Source of the DNA: Bryobacteraceae bacterium
GTDB taxonomy: Bacteria; Acidobacteriota; Terriglobia; Bryobacterales; Bryobacteraceae
Assembly (NCBI GenBank): GCA_019752335.1
Contig: JAIEMJ010000024.1
Span: forward strand, 1-64,000
Length of the DNA: 64,000 nt
Direction: 5' to 3'
Shown: piece by piece, positions 16,751-25,487 of the stretch
How positions within the stretch are numbered: the first letter of the stretch is position 1
Layout of the letters: each line of letters opens with the position of its first letter
Notes under the pieces: model-generated
The model's database searches: none
What the model was told of the DNA's origin: nothing
What the model saw: the letters and a program-made list of their open reading frames with translations, nothing else
Program-made: the position numbers and the translations under genes

Positions 16751-17845
16751 CTACGCCCGCAAATACCAGCCCCGGCGATGCAGACCGTAGGCGATGGTGA
16801 GCATCAGCAGCATGTAGCTCACCGCGTACAGCAGCGAGGCGTTCATTGGCGAGGCCAGCGGTGCGAAAAACGTCTCATACAGCCACTCCCGCATCGACGT
16901 CCCCGCCATCGGGATCGACTGCAATGTGACGTCGATCACCTCCGACGCCATGTACACGGCGATGGCGTTCTTCCCCAGAATGACGAACGGCGCCAAGCCC
17001 TTCCGGTAACCTTGGCCATCCACCAGCCACAGAATACTCGCGAAGAGAATAAAGTCCAAGCCGGCCATCAGCAGGACGAACGAGCTCGTCCACAGGCTCT
17101 TGTTAATCGGCAGCCAGGGGTCCCAGCAAAAAGCGGCGGCGACCAGCACGTTGCCGATGATCAGCATCCAGGTCGTACGAGTCGCTAGGTCGCGTTTCGC
17201 CGCGAGTAAGTGCCCCGCCAATAACCCGATGAGGCAACTGCCAATGGCGGGCAGGGTACTCACCACGCCTTCCGGATCCCAGGTCCTGGTATGCGCGTAG
17301 TTGTGCGCGCCCAGCACGATCCGGTCAATATAATGCGCGAAGTTCCCCTCCACGTCCAACCGGCCCGCCCCATAGCCCGGCACCGGCGCTTGGAACATCA
17401 GCAGCGCGAAGCCGAGCAGACAAACGGCCGCCGCCACCACCTGCCCGCGCAGACCCGTGTACAGAAAGATGGCCACCGTCGCGAAGTAGCAGATCGCCAG
17501 ACGCTGCAGCACTCCCAGGATGCGGAACGTGCCCACGTCGAACGTAGGGTAGGCGTAGACGAAAAGACCCAAAGCGAACAGAATCGCCGCGCGCCGCGCC
17601 GCCGTCCGCAGCAGCGGACCCCGCGCCTCACCCGCCGCCAGCTTCCTCCCCATTGAGAGCGTGATGGCTAAGCCAATGATCCAGACAAACGACGGGAAGA
17701 CGACGTCGGTGGGCGTCCAGCCGTGCCACTTGGCGTGGCGCAGCGGCGCGTAGACCGCGTCGCCCGTACCGGCCGTGTTGACGATGACCATGAAGGCCAT
17801 CACCAGTCCGCGAAAGACGTCGAGCGAAAGCAGGCGCTGAGGCAT
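16751..17845 (-). CDS. Heparan-alpha-glucosaminide N-acetyltransferase-like (DUF5009) membrane protein
   Basis: A 364-residue membrane protein with about ten hydrophobic segments. The N-terminal 'RLLSLDVFRGLVMAFMVIVNT' with the 'DVFRG' motif, the first loop His-containing 'HAKWHGWTPTDVVFPSF' and 'SMGRKL' are characteristic of the YeiB/HGSNAT-like acyltransferase family, which moves acetyl groups across the membrane onto sugars. The exact substrate is unknown; peptidoglycan or glycan amino sugars are a plausible guess. It is monocistronic on the minus strand, divergent from the DUF2959 lipoprotein at 17869. Confidence 0.85.
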   Translation of the reverse strand: MPQRLLSLDVFRGLVMAFMVIVNTAGTGDAVYAPLRHAKWHGWTPTDVVFPSFVWIIGLAITLSMGRKLAAGEARGPLLRTAARRAAILFALGLFVYAYPTFDVGTFRILGVLQRLAICYFATVAIFLYTGLRGQVVAAAVCLLGFALLMFQAPVPGYGAGRLDVEGNFAHYIDRIVLGAHNYAHTRTWDPEGVVSTLPAIGSCLIGLLAGHLLAAKRDLATRTTWMLIIGNVLVAAAFCWDPWLPINKSLWTSSFVLLMAGLDFILFASILWLVDGQGYRKGLAPFVILGKNAIAVYMASEVIDVTLQSIPMAGTSMREWLYETFFAPLASPMNASLLYAVSYMLLMLTIAYGLHRRGWYLRA

Positions 17846-17868
17846 GAATTATTGTACGGTGGAAGCTA

Positions 17869-18501
17869 ATGCGTCCCCTACTGCTTCTGGCTTTGGCCCT
17901 CACCGGCTGCACCTCGCTCTACTACAACGCCATGCAGAAGATCGGCAAGGAAAAGCGCGACATCCTGGTGCAACGCATCCGGGACAGCCAGCAGGATGCC
18001 GATCAGGCCAAAGCGCAGATCAAGACGACGCTCGAAGCCTTTCAGGAGCTCACCGGGTTCGACGGCGGCAACCTCGAGAAGACCTACAAAAAGCTCAACG
18101 GCGAATTCGAGGACGCCGAAAAGCGCGCCCAAACGCTGGCGGACCGCGTCAAGAGCATCGACCAAGTCGGCCACGACCTCTTCCGTGAATGGAACCAGGA
18201 GCTCGCCTCCATCAAAGACGCCAGTCTGCACGCCCGCAGCGCCCAGTTGCTGCGGCAAACGCGCAGCCGCCATCAACAGTATCTGGCGCGCATGAAGCAG
18301 ACTGAGCGCAAGATGGCCCCGGTTCTCCAGGGCTTTCGCGACCAGGTGCTCTTCCTCAAGCACAACCTGAACGCAAGCGCGATGGGCTCTCTCAAAACCA
18401 CCGCGGCCCGCATGGACGGCGACGTCAACCTCCTAATCGCCGACATCGAAGGCTCCCGCCAAGAAGCTGATGCCTTCATTCAGACGCTGTCTGCACGGTA
18501 G
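17869..18501 (+). CDS. DUF2959 family lipoprotein
   Basis: A 210-residue protein with a lipoprotein signal ('LLLLALALTGC', Cys at ~14). The mature part is almost wholly helical and coiled-coil-like: 'YNAMQKIGKEKRDILVQRI', 'SQQDADQAKAQIKTTLEAF'. This is the DUF2959 signature. The protein should sit on the inner face of the outer membrane or the outer face of the inner membrane. Function unknown. The start codon lies 23 nt from the divergent acyltransferase. Confidence 0.88.
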   Translation: MRPLLLLALALTGCTSLYYNAMQKIGKEKRDILVQRIRDSQQDADQAKAQIKTTLEAFQELTGFDGGNLEKTYKKLNGEFEDAEKRAQTLADRVKSIDQVGHDLFREWNQELASIKDASLHARSAQLLRQTRSRHQQYLARMKQTERKMAPVLQGFRDQVLFLKHNLNASAMGSLKTTAARMDGDVNLLIADIEGSRQEADAFIQTLSAR

Positions 18502-18566
18502 ACAGAGGCGAAGCAATTGGGGATTCGGGTGCTTGCATGTCATGCCCCATGCCTGACGCGGCCACC

Positions 18567-19061
18567 CTATGGCAGCAACGTGAAATTCACTTCTACCTCG
18601 GTCGCCACTTCCACGGCTTCGCCATTGAGCAGCGTCGGCCGGTAGCGCCACTGCTTCACGGCGACGGCGGCCGCCTCGCGCAAGCGGCTGTCGACGAACT
18701 GATTTACTGGCTGCAGGTCCAGCACGGTACCTTCTCTGCTAATCGACACGCGCAGCAGTACCGTGCCTTCCACGCGTTCCGCCTTGCAGTCGCGCGGTAG
18801 CCCGCCTGCTCCACCTGCACCGTGTAGCTGCCCGTGGGCACGCCCGGCCAGCGAAACTCGCCCGCCGCATCCGTGCGCACGATCTAGCGCCGCGGCCCCG
18901 CCGTGTCCGCCCCGGTGGGGAAAACCAGCGACACCCGCGCGCCCGCCACTCGCATCGCTAACGACGCCGTGGATGCCTACGGCATCCCCTTGCGCGAGCA
19001 GGACTGCGCCTGCCACGAGCGCGATCGCCAAAAGTCGTAGTGCCATCACGCCCATCATCAC
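18567..19061 (-). pseudogene. Decayed exported protein: carboxypeptidase-regulatory plus TonB C-terminal domain
   Basis: The open frame gives a signal peptide ('LLAIALVAGAVLLAQ') and, at the other end, a convincing TonB C-terminal domain ('GTVLLRVSISREGTVLDLQ', 'AAVAVKQWRYRPTLLNGEAV'). The middle, roughly 18785-18945, makes no sense in this frame. In another frame it reads a typical carboxypeptidase-regulatory domain ('VAGARVSLVFPTG', 'DAAGEFRWPGVPTGSYTVQV'), which is interrupted by an in-frame TAG near 18884. So the original gene has suffered two frame changes and a stop. The start is GTG overlapping the end of the DUF1801 gene, so it is the last gene of that minus-strand operon. Confidence 0.65.
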
Positions 19062-19393
19062 TTCTTCTCCTTGAGCCGCGCCTTCACCAGCTTCCGGATT
19101 AAAACTGCGGGCAAAGGCTGATCGATCGCAAACTGAATCGTCCCCTTCGACGTCTCGTAGCCTGCCAACTCCTCCGACAGCCCGGCGATGGTCGCCGCGC
19201 TGAGCGGGAAGAAGCTGCAGTGCTTCTGGAACGACGCAAACGCCACCAGCGGACCCTCATGATGGATCGTGGGAATGCCATACGAAATGGACTCCGTGGC
19301 CCCCGGCACCTCCGCATGAATCCGCTTTCGCACCTCTTGCAGCGTCGTCCGCTGCGGCTCCGGCACGGCCGCCAAATACTCGTCCACCGTCAT
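19058..19393 (-). CDS. DUF1801 (YdhG-like) family protein
   Basis: A 111-residue protein. Start 19393 (ATG, overlapping the M20 stop codon as TGATG) was preferred to the longer frame from 19450, whose N-terminus lies inside the peptidase gene. The pattern 'TVDEYLAAVPEPQRTTLQEVRKRIHAEVPGATE', 'SYGIPTIHHEGPLVAFASFQKHCSFFP' and a basic C-terminal tail match the YdhG/DUF1801 family, a small fold of unknown role. It is translationally coupled with both neighbours. Confidence 0.9.
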   Translation of the reverse strand: MTVDEYLAAVPEPQRTTLQEVRKRIHAEVPGATESISYGIPTIHHEGPLVAFASFQKHCSFFPLSAATIAGLSEELAGYETSKGTIQFAIDQPLPAVLIRKLVKARLKEKK

Positions 19394-20514
19394 CAGAACC
19401 TCCGGATGAATTCGAGATGAAAGGCCAGCGCCGCGCTCACTTCGGCGCACGGCACATACTCGGCCGCGGTGTGGGCCTGGTCAATGTTGCCGGGTCCGAA
19501 GATGATGCTGGGAATGCCTTGGCGGACCAGCTTGCTGGCGTCGCTCCCGAAAGGGACTCCGCAGGGTACGGCGTCGTAGCCCAAGCCACCGAGCACTTCC
19601 TGGGCGGTGCGCACCAGGTGGCTCTCGGGTGTAGTCTCCATCGCGGGGTCAGCCAGCCAGGGCGGGTCGGCGATGGCGTTTATTCCAGGAATGCCGGCCA
19701 AGGCTGCTTCATAGCTCTTCCACACGGTGAGCGCGTCTTCGCCGGGCAACAGGCGACGGTCGAGCGTGATTTCGCAGACCTCCGGAATGAAGTTTGTCTG
19801 CTCGCCGCCACGGATAGTGCCCACGCTGATCGTCGCCGGACCCAGCAGCGGATGCCGCACACTGGCGAGCGCCTGATGGTCCGCCTCCAACCAGTCGAGC
19901 ACCGGCACCATGGCGCGAATCGCGCTGACGCCCAAGTGCGGCTGCGACGAATGCACGGCCACGCCGCGGGTGCGAATCTTCCAGCGCAAGACTCCCTTGG
20001 CCGCGACGACGATGCGCATCCGCGTCGGTTCGGCAACGATAGCCGCCGTCGCCGATAGCCCCTCGCATAACTTGGTCACGCCGCGGAAGCCGACCTCTTC
20101 ATCCACCGTCGCGGCGAGCCAAAGCTCGCACGGGGGCACGCGGCCGTCCTCTTTCCAATGCGCCAGGGCGTGCATCATCGTGGCCAGCCCGGCCTTCGTA
20201 TCGCAGGAGCCGCGGCCATACAGCAGACCGTCGCGGATCTCTGGCACGAAGGGCGGAATCGTCATGCCGCTGACGGACACCGTGTCCATGTGCGCTTCCA
20301 GAATCAGCCGCCGCGACGAATCCTGGCCCGGCACACGCGCGATCACGTTGTCGCGGCCCGGCAACACCGGCTGGCGAAAGGTCTCGATGCCACGCGCGGC
20401 GAAGAAGGCCTCCACGTATTGCGCGACGCCCTCCTCGGGCACGCCGCCCTCGTGCGCCGGGTTAATGCTGTTGATGGCGATCAGTTCGCTCAGCGTTTGG
20501 AGAACAGGTTCCAC
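19393..20514 (-). CDS. M20 family metallopeptidase (ArgE/DapE-like)
   Basis: A 373-residue zinc-dependent deacylase/peptidase. The HMDT metal motif is at ~75, 'GRGSCDTKAGLA' carries the bridging Asp, 'DEEVGFRGV' the catalytic Glu, and 'EPT' plus a C-terminal 'GPGNIDQAHTAAEY' complete the metal site, all in ArgE/DapE order with a normal lid domain. It probably removes an acyl or amino-acid group; acetylornithine deacetylase is one option but biosynthetic neighbours are absent. It follows the unknown 1043-residue protein by 15 nt, so the two are likely co-transcribed. Confidence 0.9.
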   Translation of the reverse strand: MEPVLQTLSELIAINSINPAHEGGVPEEGVAQYVEAFFAARGIETFRQPVLPGRDNVIARVPGQDSSRRLILEAHMDTVSVSGMTIPPFVPEIRDGLLYGRGSCDTKAGLATMMHALAHWKEDGRVPPCELWLAATVDEEVGFRGVTKLCEGLSATAAIVAEPTRMRIVVAAKGVLRWKIRTRGVAVHSSQPHLGVSAIRAMVPVLDWLEADHQALASVRHPLLGPATISVGTIRGGEQTNFIPEVCEITLDRRLLPGEDALTVWKSYEAALAGIPGINAIADPPWLADPAMETTPESHLVRTAQEVLGGLGYDAVPCGVPFGSDASKLVRQGIPSIIFGPGNIDQAHTAAEYVPCAEVSAALAFHLEFIRRF

Positions 20515-20529
20515 GCCCTGTATCGTAGC

Positions 20530-23500
20530 TTATGCGCTTACCAGCCGCTGCTCCAGCGCGATTTCGGCTGGTTCCGGCGCCCCGCCATCGAGGAACGCTT
20601 GCGGCGTGATGGTGTGGCCGGGCGCCAGCACCGTCATCGTGATCATCGCGCGCGGCTGCACTGCGGCCAGGCTCGGATTGAGCGCCTTCGACGCTTCGAG
20701 AAACACGACTTGCCCCAGGGCCCGCAATGCGGACTTATCCGCGTACACGCCGTCCAGCCGATGATGGAATGCCTCGGTGAGATCGGCGCCGAACTCCGCC
20801 AGGCGCTCGACGATGCGAGAGGGCGGGCCCGACAGGTCCGCCAAGTCGTGCAGCGCCTCGGCGGCCTTCGCGACGATCTCAGCCTCGAAGAAGAGCAGAC
20901 CATCGAAGCGCGGATTCGTGCCCGCGCCGAGCGCCAGGAAGTCACTGGCTTCGGACGGGTCAAAGAAGGCAGCACGCCCGTTTTCGCCCGCCTCCTGCAA
21001 GCGGCGCCGCGCCTGGGCCAGCGTCGCGCCCAGGCGCGCGACCGTGTCCGGATTCATGGCCATCGCCGAACGTTGGGTAAGGTCGCGGAAGTCCCAGTAG
21101 GGGCTATCGTCGGTGTTGAAGGTGAGGCGGCCATCGCGCAGCGAGACCGACGTGGAAGGCTTCATCGACGCCCACACGAGCAACGCGGCGGCGGCGCTGT
21201 TCTGGTCCAGCCGGTCGAGATCCTGGAAGAAGTAAAACGGCAGCAGGCGCTTCACCCCGGCCTGAATCGCGCGAGAGGCGCGCATCGTGGCGGCCTTGCG
21301 TTGCGCTGGGTCCATCGGCGCGAGCCACGCGCTGAGCGCGCTGCCCGGAATGCTCACTTCCATCGACGTCAGCACGTCACCGAATTCGTTCTTGCCGTTA
21401 TGTAGCTGGTCCTCCACGGCCGCGTCGAAGAGCGTGTAGAAGGTGCTCAGGTCGGTCCCGCCGCGGAAGTTGCCTGCGAGGTACTGCTCCATGAAGGGGC
21501 GCGCGTAGCTCTCCAGTTCCTCGCGTCTGAGGTGCAGCTTGGCATACAGCAAACGATAGCTCCACGTGGCGTCGCTCGCGTCATTCAGGCGCAGTGCCGG
21601 TGAGCGTAGGGCGCCCGTATTGAGCGCCACAGACAACTTACTCTTGTACTGATTCCGCACGCGGACTTCGTCGCTCGCCGTCAGGTCATACACCAGCACG
21701 CGCCCGGCTTCTTCGGTCACTTGTAGATCCTGGGCTCTCACCTTGGCCAGGCTGCGATTGGCATGGTCCGAGCGGAAGTTGAACATGGGCAAGCTGACTT
21801 CGACGAAACTCGTCCGGGTGATGCCGTGGCTCAGGGAGCCTTGTTCCAGCCGCACGCCAGCCGTGGGCTCCACCAGCAGGCGATCCAGTTGCGCTTCGGT
21901 CATCACCGCGCGGAAGAGCTGGAAAGCGCTGGGCTGCGAGAGGTCGAACTCGGCGTCGAACAAGGCCTCGGTGGTGGAGGCGCGGTGAAAGGCCGACGTC
22001 AGTTCAAAGGTATAGGTATGATTGAGCGCCTTGCGCGCCTCGGCGAAGATCTCGCTCTGCTTCGTGGTGATGGCGTGGAGCGCGTTCTTCATCTCGTTCA
22101 AACGCGAGAAGTCGAACTCCGTATCGAGGAAGAGGCTCAAGCGGCCGGTGAGCAAGCTGTCGAGTTGGCGGAAGTCAGCGGCGGTGACGGCGTCGCGAAT
22201 GCCGTCCAGGCTCAGGGCGCTATCGAGGTGCTGCTTCAGGTTCTGGAGGAGGCCGCCCTGCAAGGCGCCCAGCGTTTTCTGGGCGGCGTCGCGGACAAAG
22301 TCAAGGCGGTTGGCGAGCGCCAACAAGCCATCTTCCGCCAGGGCCTGTAGCCATTGGCTTTCGATTTTGTTGGTGAGTCCCGACGAAGCAATTAGCTTCT
22401 CCAGTTGAGCGGCGGTGCGCGCCGGGTCGGCCAGGATTTCTAACTCGGCGGTGAGTTGCGTGATTTCCGGCTTACTGAGCAACTTCCAGACACGCGAGGA
22501 AACGCGCCCCGGCAGGGCATCCCATTGGTTCAACGCGCCGAGTAACTCACTCCTGGCGGCGTCGAACTTCTTCGCCGGGTCGATTCCGGTGGCGGCCTTC
22601 AGCAGAGTCATAGCCCGCTCATTGGCCAGACCCGCGACTAACTCGCCGACGCTCTGTTTCTTGTCCGTCCACTGCGCCAAATTCTTCAGCGCCTTCGCGA
22701 TCTGAGTACCGTGGACACCGAAGACGGCGCTGACGAAGTCGCCGGCGTCTTCGGGCACGGCGGCCGTCGCGGTGACACCGGCCTTGAGGTTCAGGCCGAA
22801 GTCCATGCCGTTGGTTTTCTGCTTGAAGAGCTGCAGCCGGACCCGGGTATCGTCCGCTGGACGTCCCACGACGGCCAGCAACTTGCCGCTCACGTTCAGT
22901 CCGAAGGTGGCGCTCAAGCCGGCGTCGAGCTTCAGGCCCAGGTCGCCGGAGAGTCCGCCGAGGCGGGCTTCGTGGAGGAAGCTGAAGTGATAGCCCAGGC
23001 GCGCGCCGAGCTTCAGCGACGCATTGCCGTCCACTTCGGCGATCAACCAACAGCCCGGAGCCAGGTTCAAGCGGCCCTGCGCATTCAGGCCCACGTGCCG
23101 CGGCAGGCGAAAGCTGGAAGCGGTGAGTTGCATCACGGTGGCGGCGCCGTCGGTGGCGGCGAAGCGCTGCACCACGGCGAAACGGCCCGCACTGACGGCG
23201 CTGGCGCCAAAGGTGAACGTACCCACGGCTCCAAGGGGGTGGGTACCGGACACCTTGCCGGAAGCTTGGTAGCCCAGACGAATCACGGCGAAGCGATCTC
23301 CGTCGCGCTGGCTCAAATGAATCGGCACGGCGGGCGTTTCGGGTAGGTCCAGCGAGGCTAGGGCGGCCGCTGCGCTGTCGTAGATTCCAGCGCCCGAAGA
23401 GAAGCCGACACTCACCTGGACGGGTCCGGCTTGCAGTTTCAGATCTTCGCTAGAGTCCAGCGCAAAAGCGAGCCCGGCCAACGGCAACACGCCGTTCGGC

Positions 23501-23661
23501 CGGGTGGGGAAGGGTTTGTCTTTAGCCAAAGCCAGCGCGACATCGGCGCCGGTGGCCACGGAGACCGTCAGCGACGAAGCCGCGCCGGCGGGCAGGATCG
23601 AGGGGTCCAGGAAAAACTTGCGTTCAAAGCTATCGGACAAGGCAGTAATGGGAATGGACAT
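20530..23661 (-). CDS. Large protein of unknown function (1043 residues)
   Basis: The open frame extends to 24159, but the start at 23661 is favoured: GAGG lies 8 nt upstream and the region above it is the TPR gene read in another frame. No signal peptide and no long hydrophobic segment, so it should be cytoplasmic or leave the cell by a non-Sec route. Residues ~1-330 look beta-rich, with alternating hydrophobics and Gly-rich turns ('GNASLKLGARLGYHFSF', 'GLSGDLGLKLDAGLSATFGL'). Residues ~330-650 are helical with Ala/Leu-rich heptad-like stretches, and the rest is mixed with several Trp/Phe-rich patches. I recognise no catalytic motif. It is preceded by a TPR protein (113 nt) and followed by an M20 peptidase. 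Confidence 0.8.
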   Translation of the reverse strand: MSIPITALSDSFERKFFLDPSILPAGAASSLTVSVATGADVALALAKDKPFPTRPNGVLPLAGLAFALDSSEDLKLQAGPVQVSVGFSSGAGIYDSAAAALASLDLPETPAVPIHLSQRDGDRFAVIRLGYQASGKVSGTHPLGAVGTFTFGASAVSAGRFAVVQRFAATDGAATVMQLTASSFRLPRHVGLNAQGRLNLAPGCWLIAEVDGNASLKLGARLGYHFSFLHEARLGGLSGDLGLKLDAGLSATFGLNVSGKLLAVVGRPADDTRVRLQLFKQKTNGMDFGLNLKAGVTATAAVPEDAGDFVSAVFGVHGTQIAKALKNLAQWTDKKQSVGELVAGLANERAMTLLKAATGIDPAKKFDAARSELLGALNQWDALPGRVSSRVWKLLSKPEITQLTAELEILADPARTAAQLEKLIASSGLTNKIESQWLQALAEDGLLALANRLDFVRDAAQKTLGALQGGLLQNLKQHLDSALSLDGIRDAVTAADFRQLDSLLTGRLSLFLDTEFDFSRLNEMKNALHAITTKQSEIFAEARKALNHTYTFELTSAFHRASTTEALFDAEFDLSQPSAFQLFRAVMTEAQLDRLLVEPTAGVRLEQGSLSHGITRTSFVEVSLPMFNFRSDHANRSLAKVRAQDLQVTEEAGRVLVYDLTASDEVRVRNQYKSKLSVALNTGALRSPALRLNDASDATWSYRLLYAKLHLRREELESYARPFMEQYLAGNFRGGTDLSTFYTLFDAAVEDQLHNGKNEFGDVLTSMEVSIPGSALSAWLAPMDPAQRKAATMRASRAIQAGVKRLLPFYFFQDLDRLDQNSAAAALLVWASMKPSTSVSLRDGRLTFNTDDSPYWDFRDLTQRSAMAMNPDTVARLGATLAQARRRLQEAGENGRAAFFDPSEASDFLALGAGTNPRFDGLLFFEAEIVAKAAEALHDLADLSGPPSRIVERLAEFGADLTEAFHHRLDGVYADKSALRALGQVVFLEASKALNPSLAAVQPRAMITMTVLAPGHTITPQAFLDGGAPEPAEIALEQRLVSA

Positions 23662-23707
23662 ACGCGTACCTCTGGCGAACAAAGGGCAGGGAGTGACGAC
23701 AGAAGCA

Positions 23708-23727
23708 CCCGGCGGCGGCGCGCCGGG
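23708..23727. other. GC-rich hairpin between TPR gene and the 1043-residue protein
   Basis: CCCGGCG (23708-23714), loop GCGGCG, and CGCCGGG (23721-23727) form a perfect 7-bp stem in the 113-nt spacer. No T-run follows on either strand, so it is unlikely to be an intrinsic terminator; it may influence mRNA stability or set different levels for the two genes. Confidence 0.5.
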
Positions 23728-23774
23728 CGGAAGGAGATGTTCGCAGTGTACGTGAATCGCGGGCCGGATTGCAA

Positions 23775-24653
23775 TCAGCGCAGGCGTTGCAGGTCGGCCT
23801 CGGCGGCGATGAAGCCGAAGGCGCTCCATTGGCGCCCGGCGGTCACTTTGCGGAAGATCTCCAGGGCCTTCTCTTTCTGTCCGTGGTAGAGATACCAGTT
23901 GCCGACGCCGTAGCCTTGCGTGGCCAGCGACAAGTCGTCGGCGCCGGCGGGATCCAGCAGACTCTCGGGCGGACGCAGACCCTTGTACATCAGCAAACGC
24001 CGGTGGTAGCTGTCGTTTTCGATGATGTCCATCTTCTCGCGGATGGGCACCAGCGCGGCGGCGGCTTCGCGGGGACGGTTCAAGCGGCGGTAGGTCATAT
24101 AGAGCCAGTCCGTGGTGGCGGTGAGTGAATCGTCGTTGGAGCGGGAGACCTTCATGCACTCGCGGTAAGCGCGCAGGGCCTTGGCGAAATCGCCCTTCAG
24201 ATAGTGCGCCAGCCCCAGGTGGTACCAGATGTTGAACTGCAGCGAGGAGCGCGGCTGGTTCACGCGGTTCGGCAAGCCGTCGGGCTCAATCTGGTCGGGT
24301 TGGCCTTTCACCAGACGCGTGGCGCGTTCGAAATCGGCGATGGCGAGGTCGAACTTGCGGATGGTGAGATAACGATGGCCGCGATGGCGCAGAAACCGGG
24401 CGTCCTGGGGGAAGCGGGTGACGCCTTGCGAAAACGTCGCAATGGCCTCCTGATACCGGCCCACATAACCCAGCCGCCGGCCGACCCAGATCAGCGCGTC
24501 GGCGCTATTCGGCTCCTTTTCGAGGCCGGCGCGGGCCTGAGCCAGATTCGCTTCGGCCGCCGCGGACGCGGGGGGCGAGAATAACGGCTGACCGCCGAGC
24601 GACGTCGCTTCGGGAGTCTGGACCAGGAAGAGGAGCAGAGCGGCGCTAAACAT
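23775..24653 (-). CDS. Exported tetratricopeptide-repeat protein
   Basis: A 292-residue protein with a short hydrophobic N-terminus ('FSAALLLFLVQTPEA') that may be a signal peptide, then TPR-like helices: residues ~35-110 ('NSADALIWVGRRLGYVGRYQEAIATFSQGV', split here by pattern), ~140-210 ('WYHLGLAHYLKGDFAKALRAY') and a C-terminal one at ~255-285. TPR proteins scaffold other proteins. It starts the minus-strand run that leads into the unknown large protein, so the two may interact. Confidence 0.8.
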   Translation of the reverse strand: MFSAALLLFLVQTPEATSLGGQPLFSPPASAAAEANLAQARAGLEKEPNSADALIWVGRRLGYVGRYQEAIATFSQGVTRFPQDARFLRHRGHRYLTIRKFDLAIADFERATRLVKGQPDQIEPDGLPNRVNQPRSSLQFNIWYHLGLAHYLKGDFAKALRAYRECMKVSRSNDDSLTATTDWLYMTYRRLNRPREAAAALVPIREKMDIIENDSYHRRLLMYKGLRPPESLLDPAGADDLSLATQGYGVGNWYLYHGQKEKALEIFRKVTAGRQWSAFGFIAAEADLQRLR

Positions 24654-24953
24654 GATTCCAGCATACGGAATCCGGCGGCCTCCCTACCGGCGGGATTTTC
24701 GCGGTCGTCAAATCAGGATTGAACGGATACCTTGTAAGTTGGAACAGAAACTCAGATTGACCAACGTGGTGAGGGCTATGTTTGAAGGGCGTTGGGACAG
24801 GCTGCTAAGGGAGCTTAACTCGCATATGGGCGTCAGGACACCAATGTTTCAGGGTGGAGTGATCGGCAAAGCTCAGTCTGCTCTGTCCGGGATGGCCGGA
24901 GGGCGTCCGCTAGGGGTTTATGCATGGCACCATCAGGGCATACTAGCGATAAC
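24654..24953. other. 300-nt stretch without a supported gene
   Basis: Between the TPR start and the PIN stop. Base use is noticeably richer in A and T than the surroundings and codon-like structure is lacking; one plus-strand frame from 24652 runs through it but continues antisense into the PIN gene, so it is a shadow. No terminator, repeat or RNA gene was recognised. The change of composition fits an acquired toxin-antitoxin island on its left edge. Confidence 0.4.
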
Positions 24954-25487
24954 TCAACCGCGAACGAGGCCGACAAAACTCGGAACCAACTTAGCCAAGC
25001 GTTGGAGCAGCAAGTCGAACGGAATCCCAATATCCTCTGCCTGCTCACGAAGCCGAACGCGCACCAAGGTTGGATCTGACGCCCAAAGCAACGTGAGAAA
25101 GGCAGATGGCCCACTCACCGCGACCGAGTCCGTAGCGGGGCGGAAATCTTTGAGGTTGAAGGTGACCAAATAGTCGGCGCGCCATGCGACGGCCGCGGCG
25201 AGCACGTGACGGTCCTTCGGGTGGTTGCCCATTTTTGCGATCAAGTCCTCATAGCCGGCAACGAGGGCACCGGGAAAAAATTGCCGCATGGCGCTCTCCC
25301 TGTACAGCACAGCCTCCCGGGACTTACCAAAACTCTGTGCCAGCGTCCGCCGGACTTCCTCCAAGATCTCGTCAGTCCAACGGACCTGATACAGCGACGG
25401 GGGTTCGGCGAGCCGCAAGAGCGTATCGGCCAGCGGCATCGGGATCAAGACGCACGCATCCAATAGCGCTACCGGTGGCCGGTTCAC
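24954..25487 (-). CDS. PIN-domain ribonuclease toxin
   Basis: A 177-residue PIN-domain protein. Acidic sites are visible: 'ALLDACVLIP' (first Asp), 'WTDEILEEVRRTL' (Glu), 'HPKDRHVLAAAV' (Asp) and 'LVTFNLKDF' (Asp), which together bind Mg2+/Mn2+ for RNA cleavage. The length is above the ~130 of classic VapC; it belongs to the longer PIN group paired with helix-turn-helix antitoxins. The GTG start follows the antitoxin stop codon directly (TAAGTG), so translation is coupled. Confidence 0.9.
   Translation of the reverse strand: MNRPPVALLDACVLIPMPLADTLLRLAEPPSLYQVRWTDEILEEVRRTLAQSFGKSREAVLYRESAMRQFFPGALVAGYEDLIAKMGNHPKDRHVLAAAVAWRADYLVTFNLKDFRPATDSVAVSGPSAFLTLLWASDPTLVRVRLREQAEDIGIPFDLLLQRLAKLVPSFVGLVRG

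Noticed and set aside
20158-21405. Plus-strand open frame of 415 codons opposite the M20 and 1043-residue genes
   Set aside because: Shadow frame; the minus-strand genes have clear motifs or signals and this one has none.
23662-24159. N-terminal extension of the 1043-residue protein to 24159
   Set aside because: The extension is the TPR gene in another frame and is Arg/Pro/His-rich nonsense; the start at 23661 has a ribosome site.
24652-25173. Plus-strand frame of 173 codons across the gap and the PIN gene
   Set aside because: Its distal half is antisense to the PIN toxin and the whole lacks protein-like pattern.
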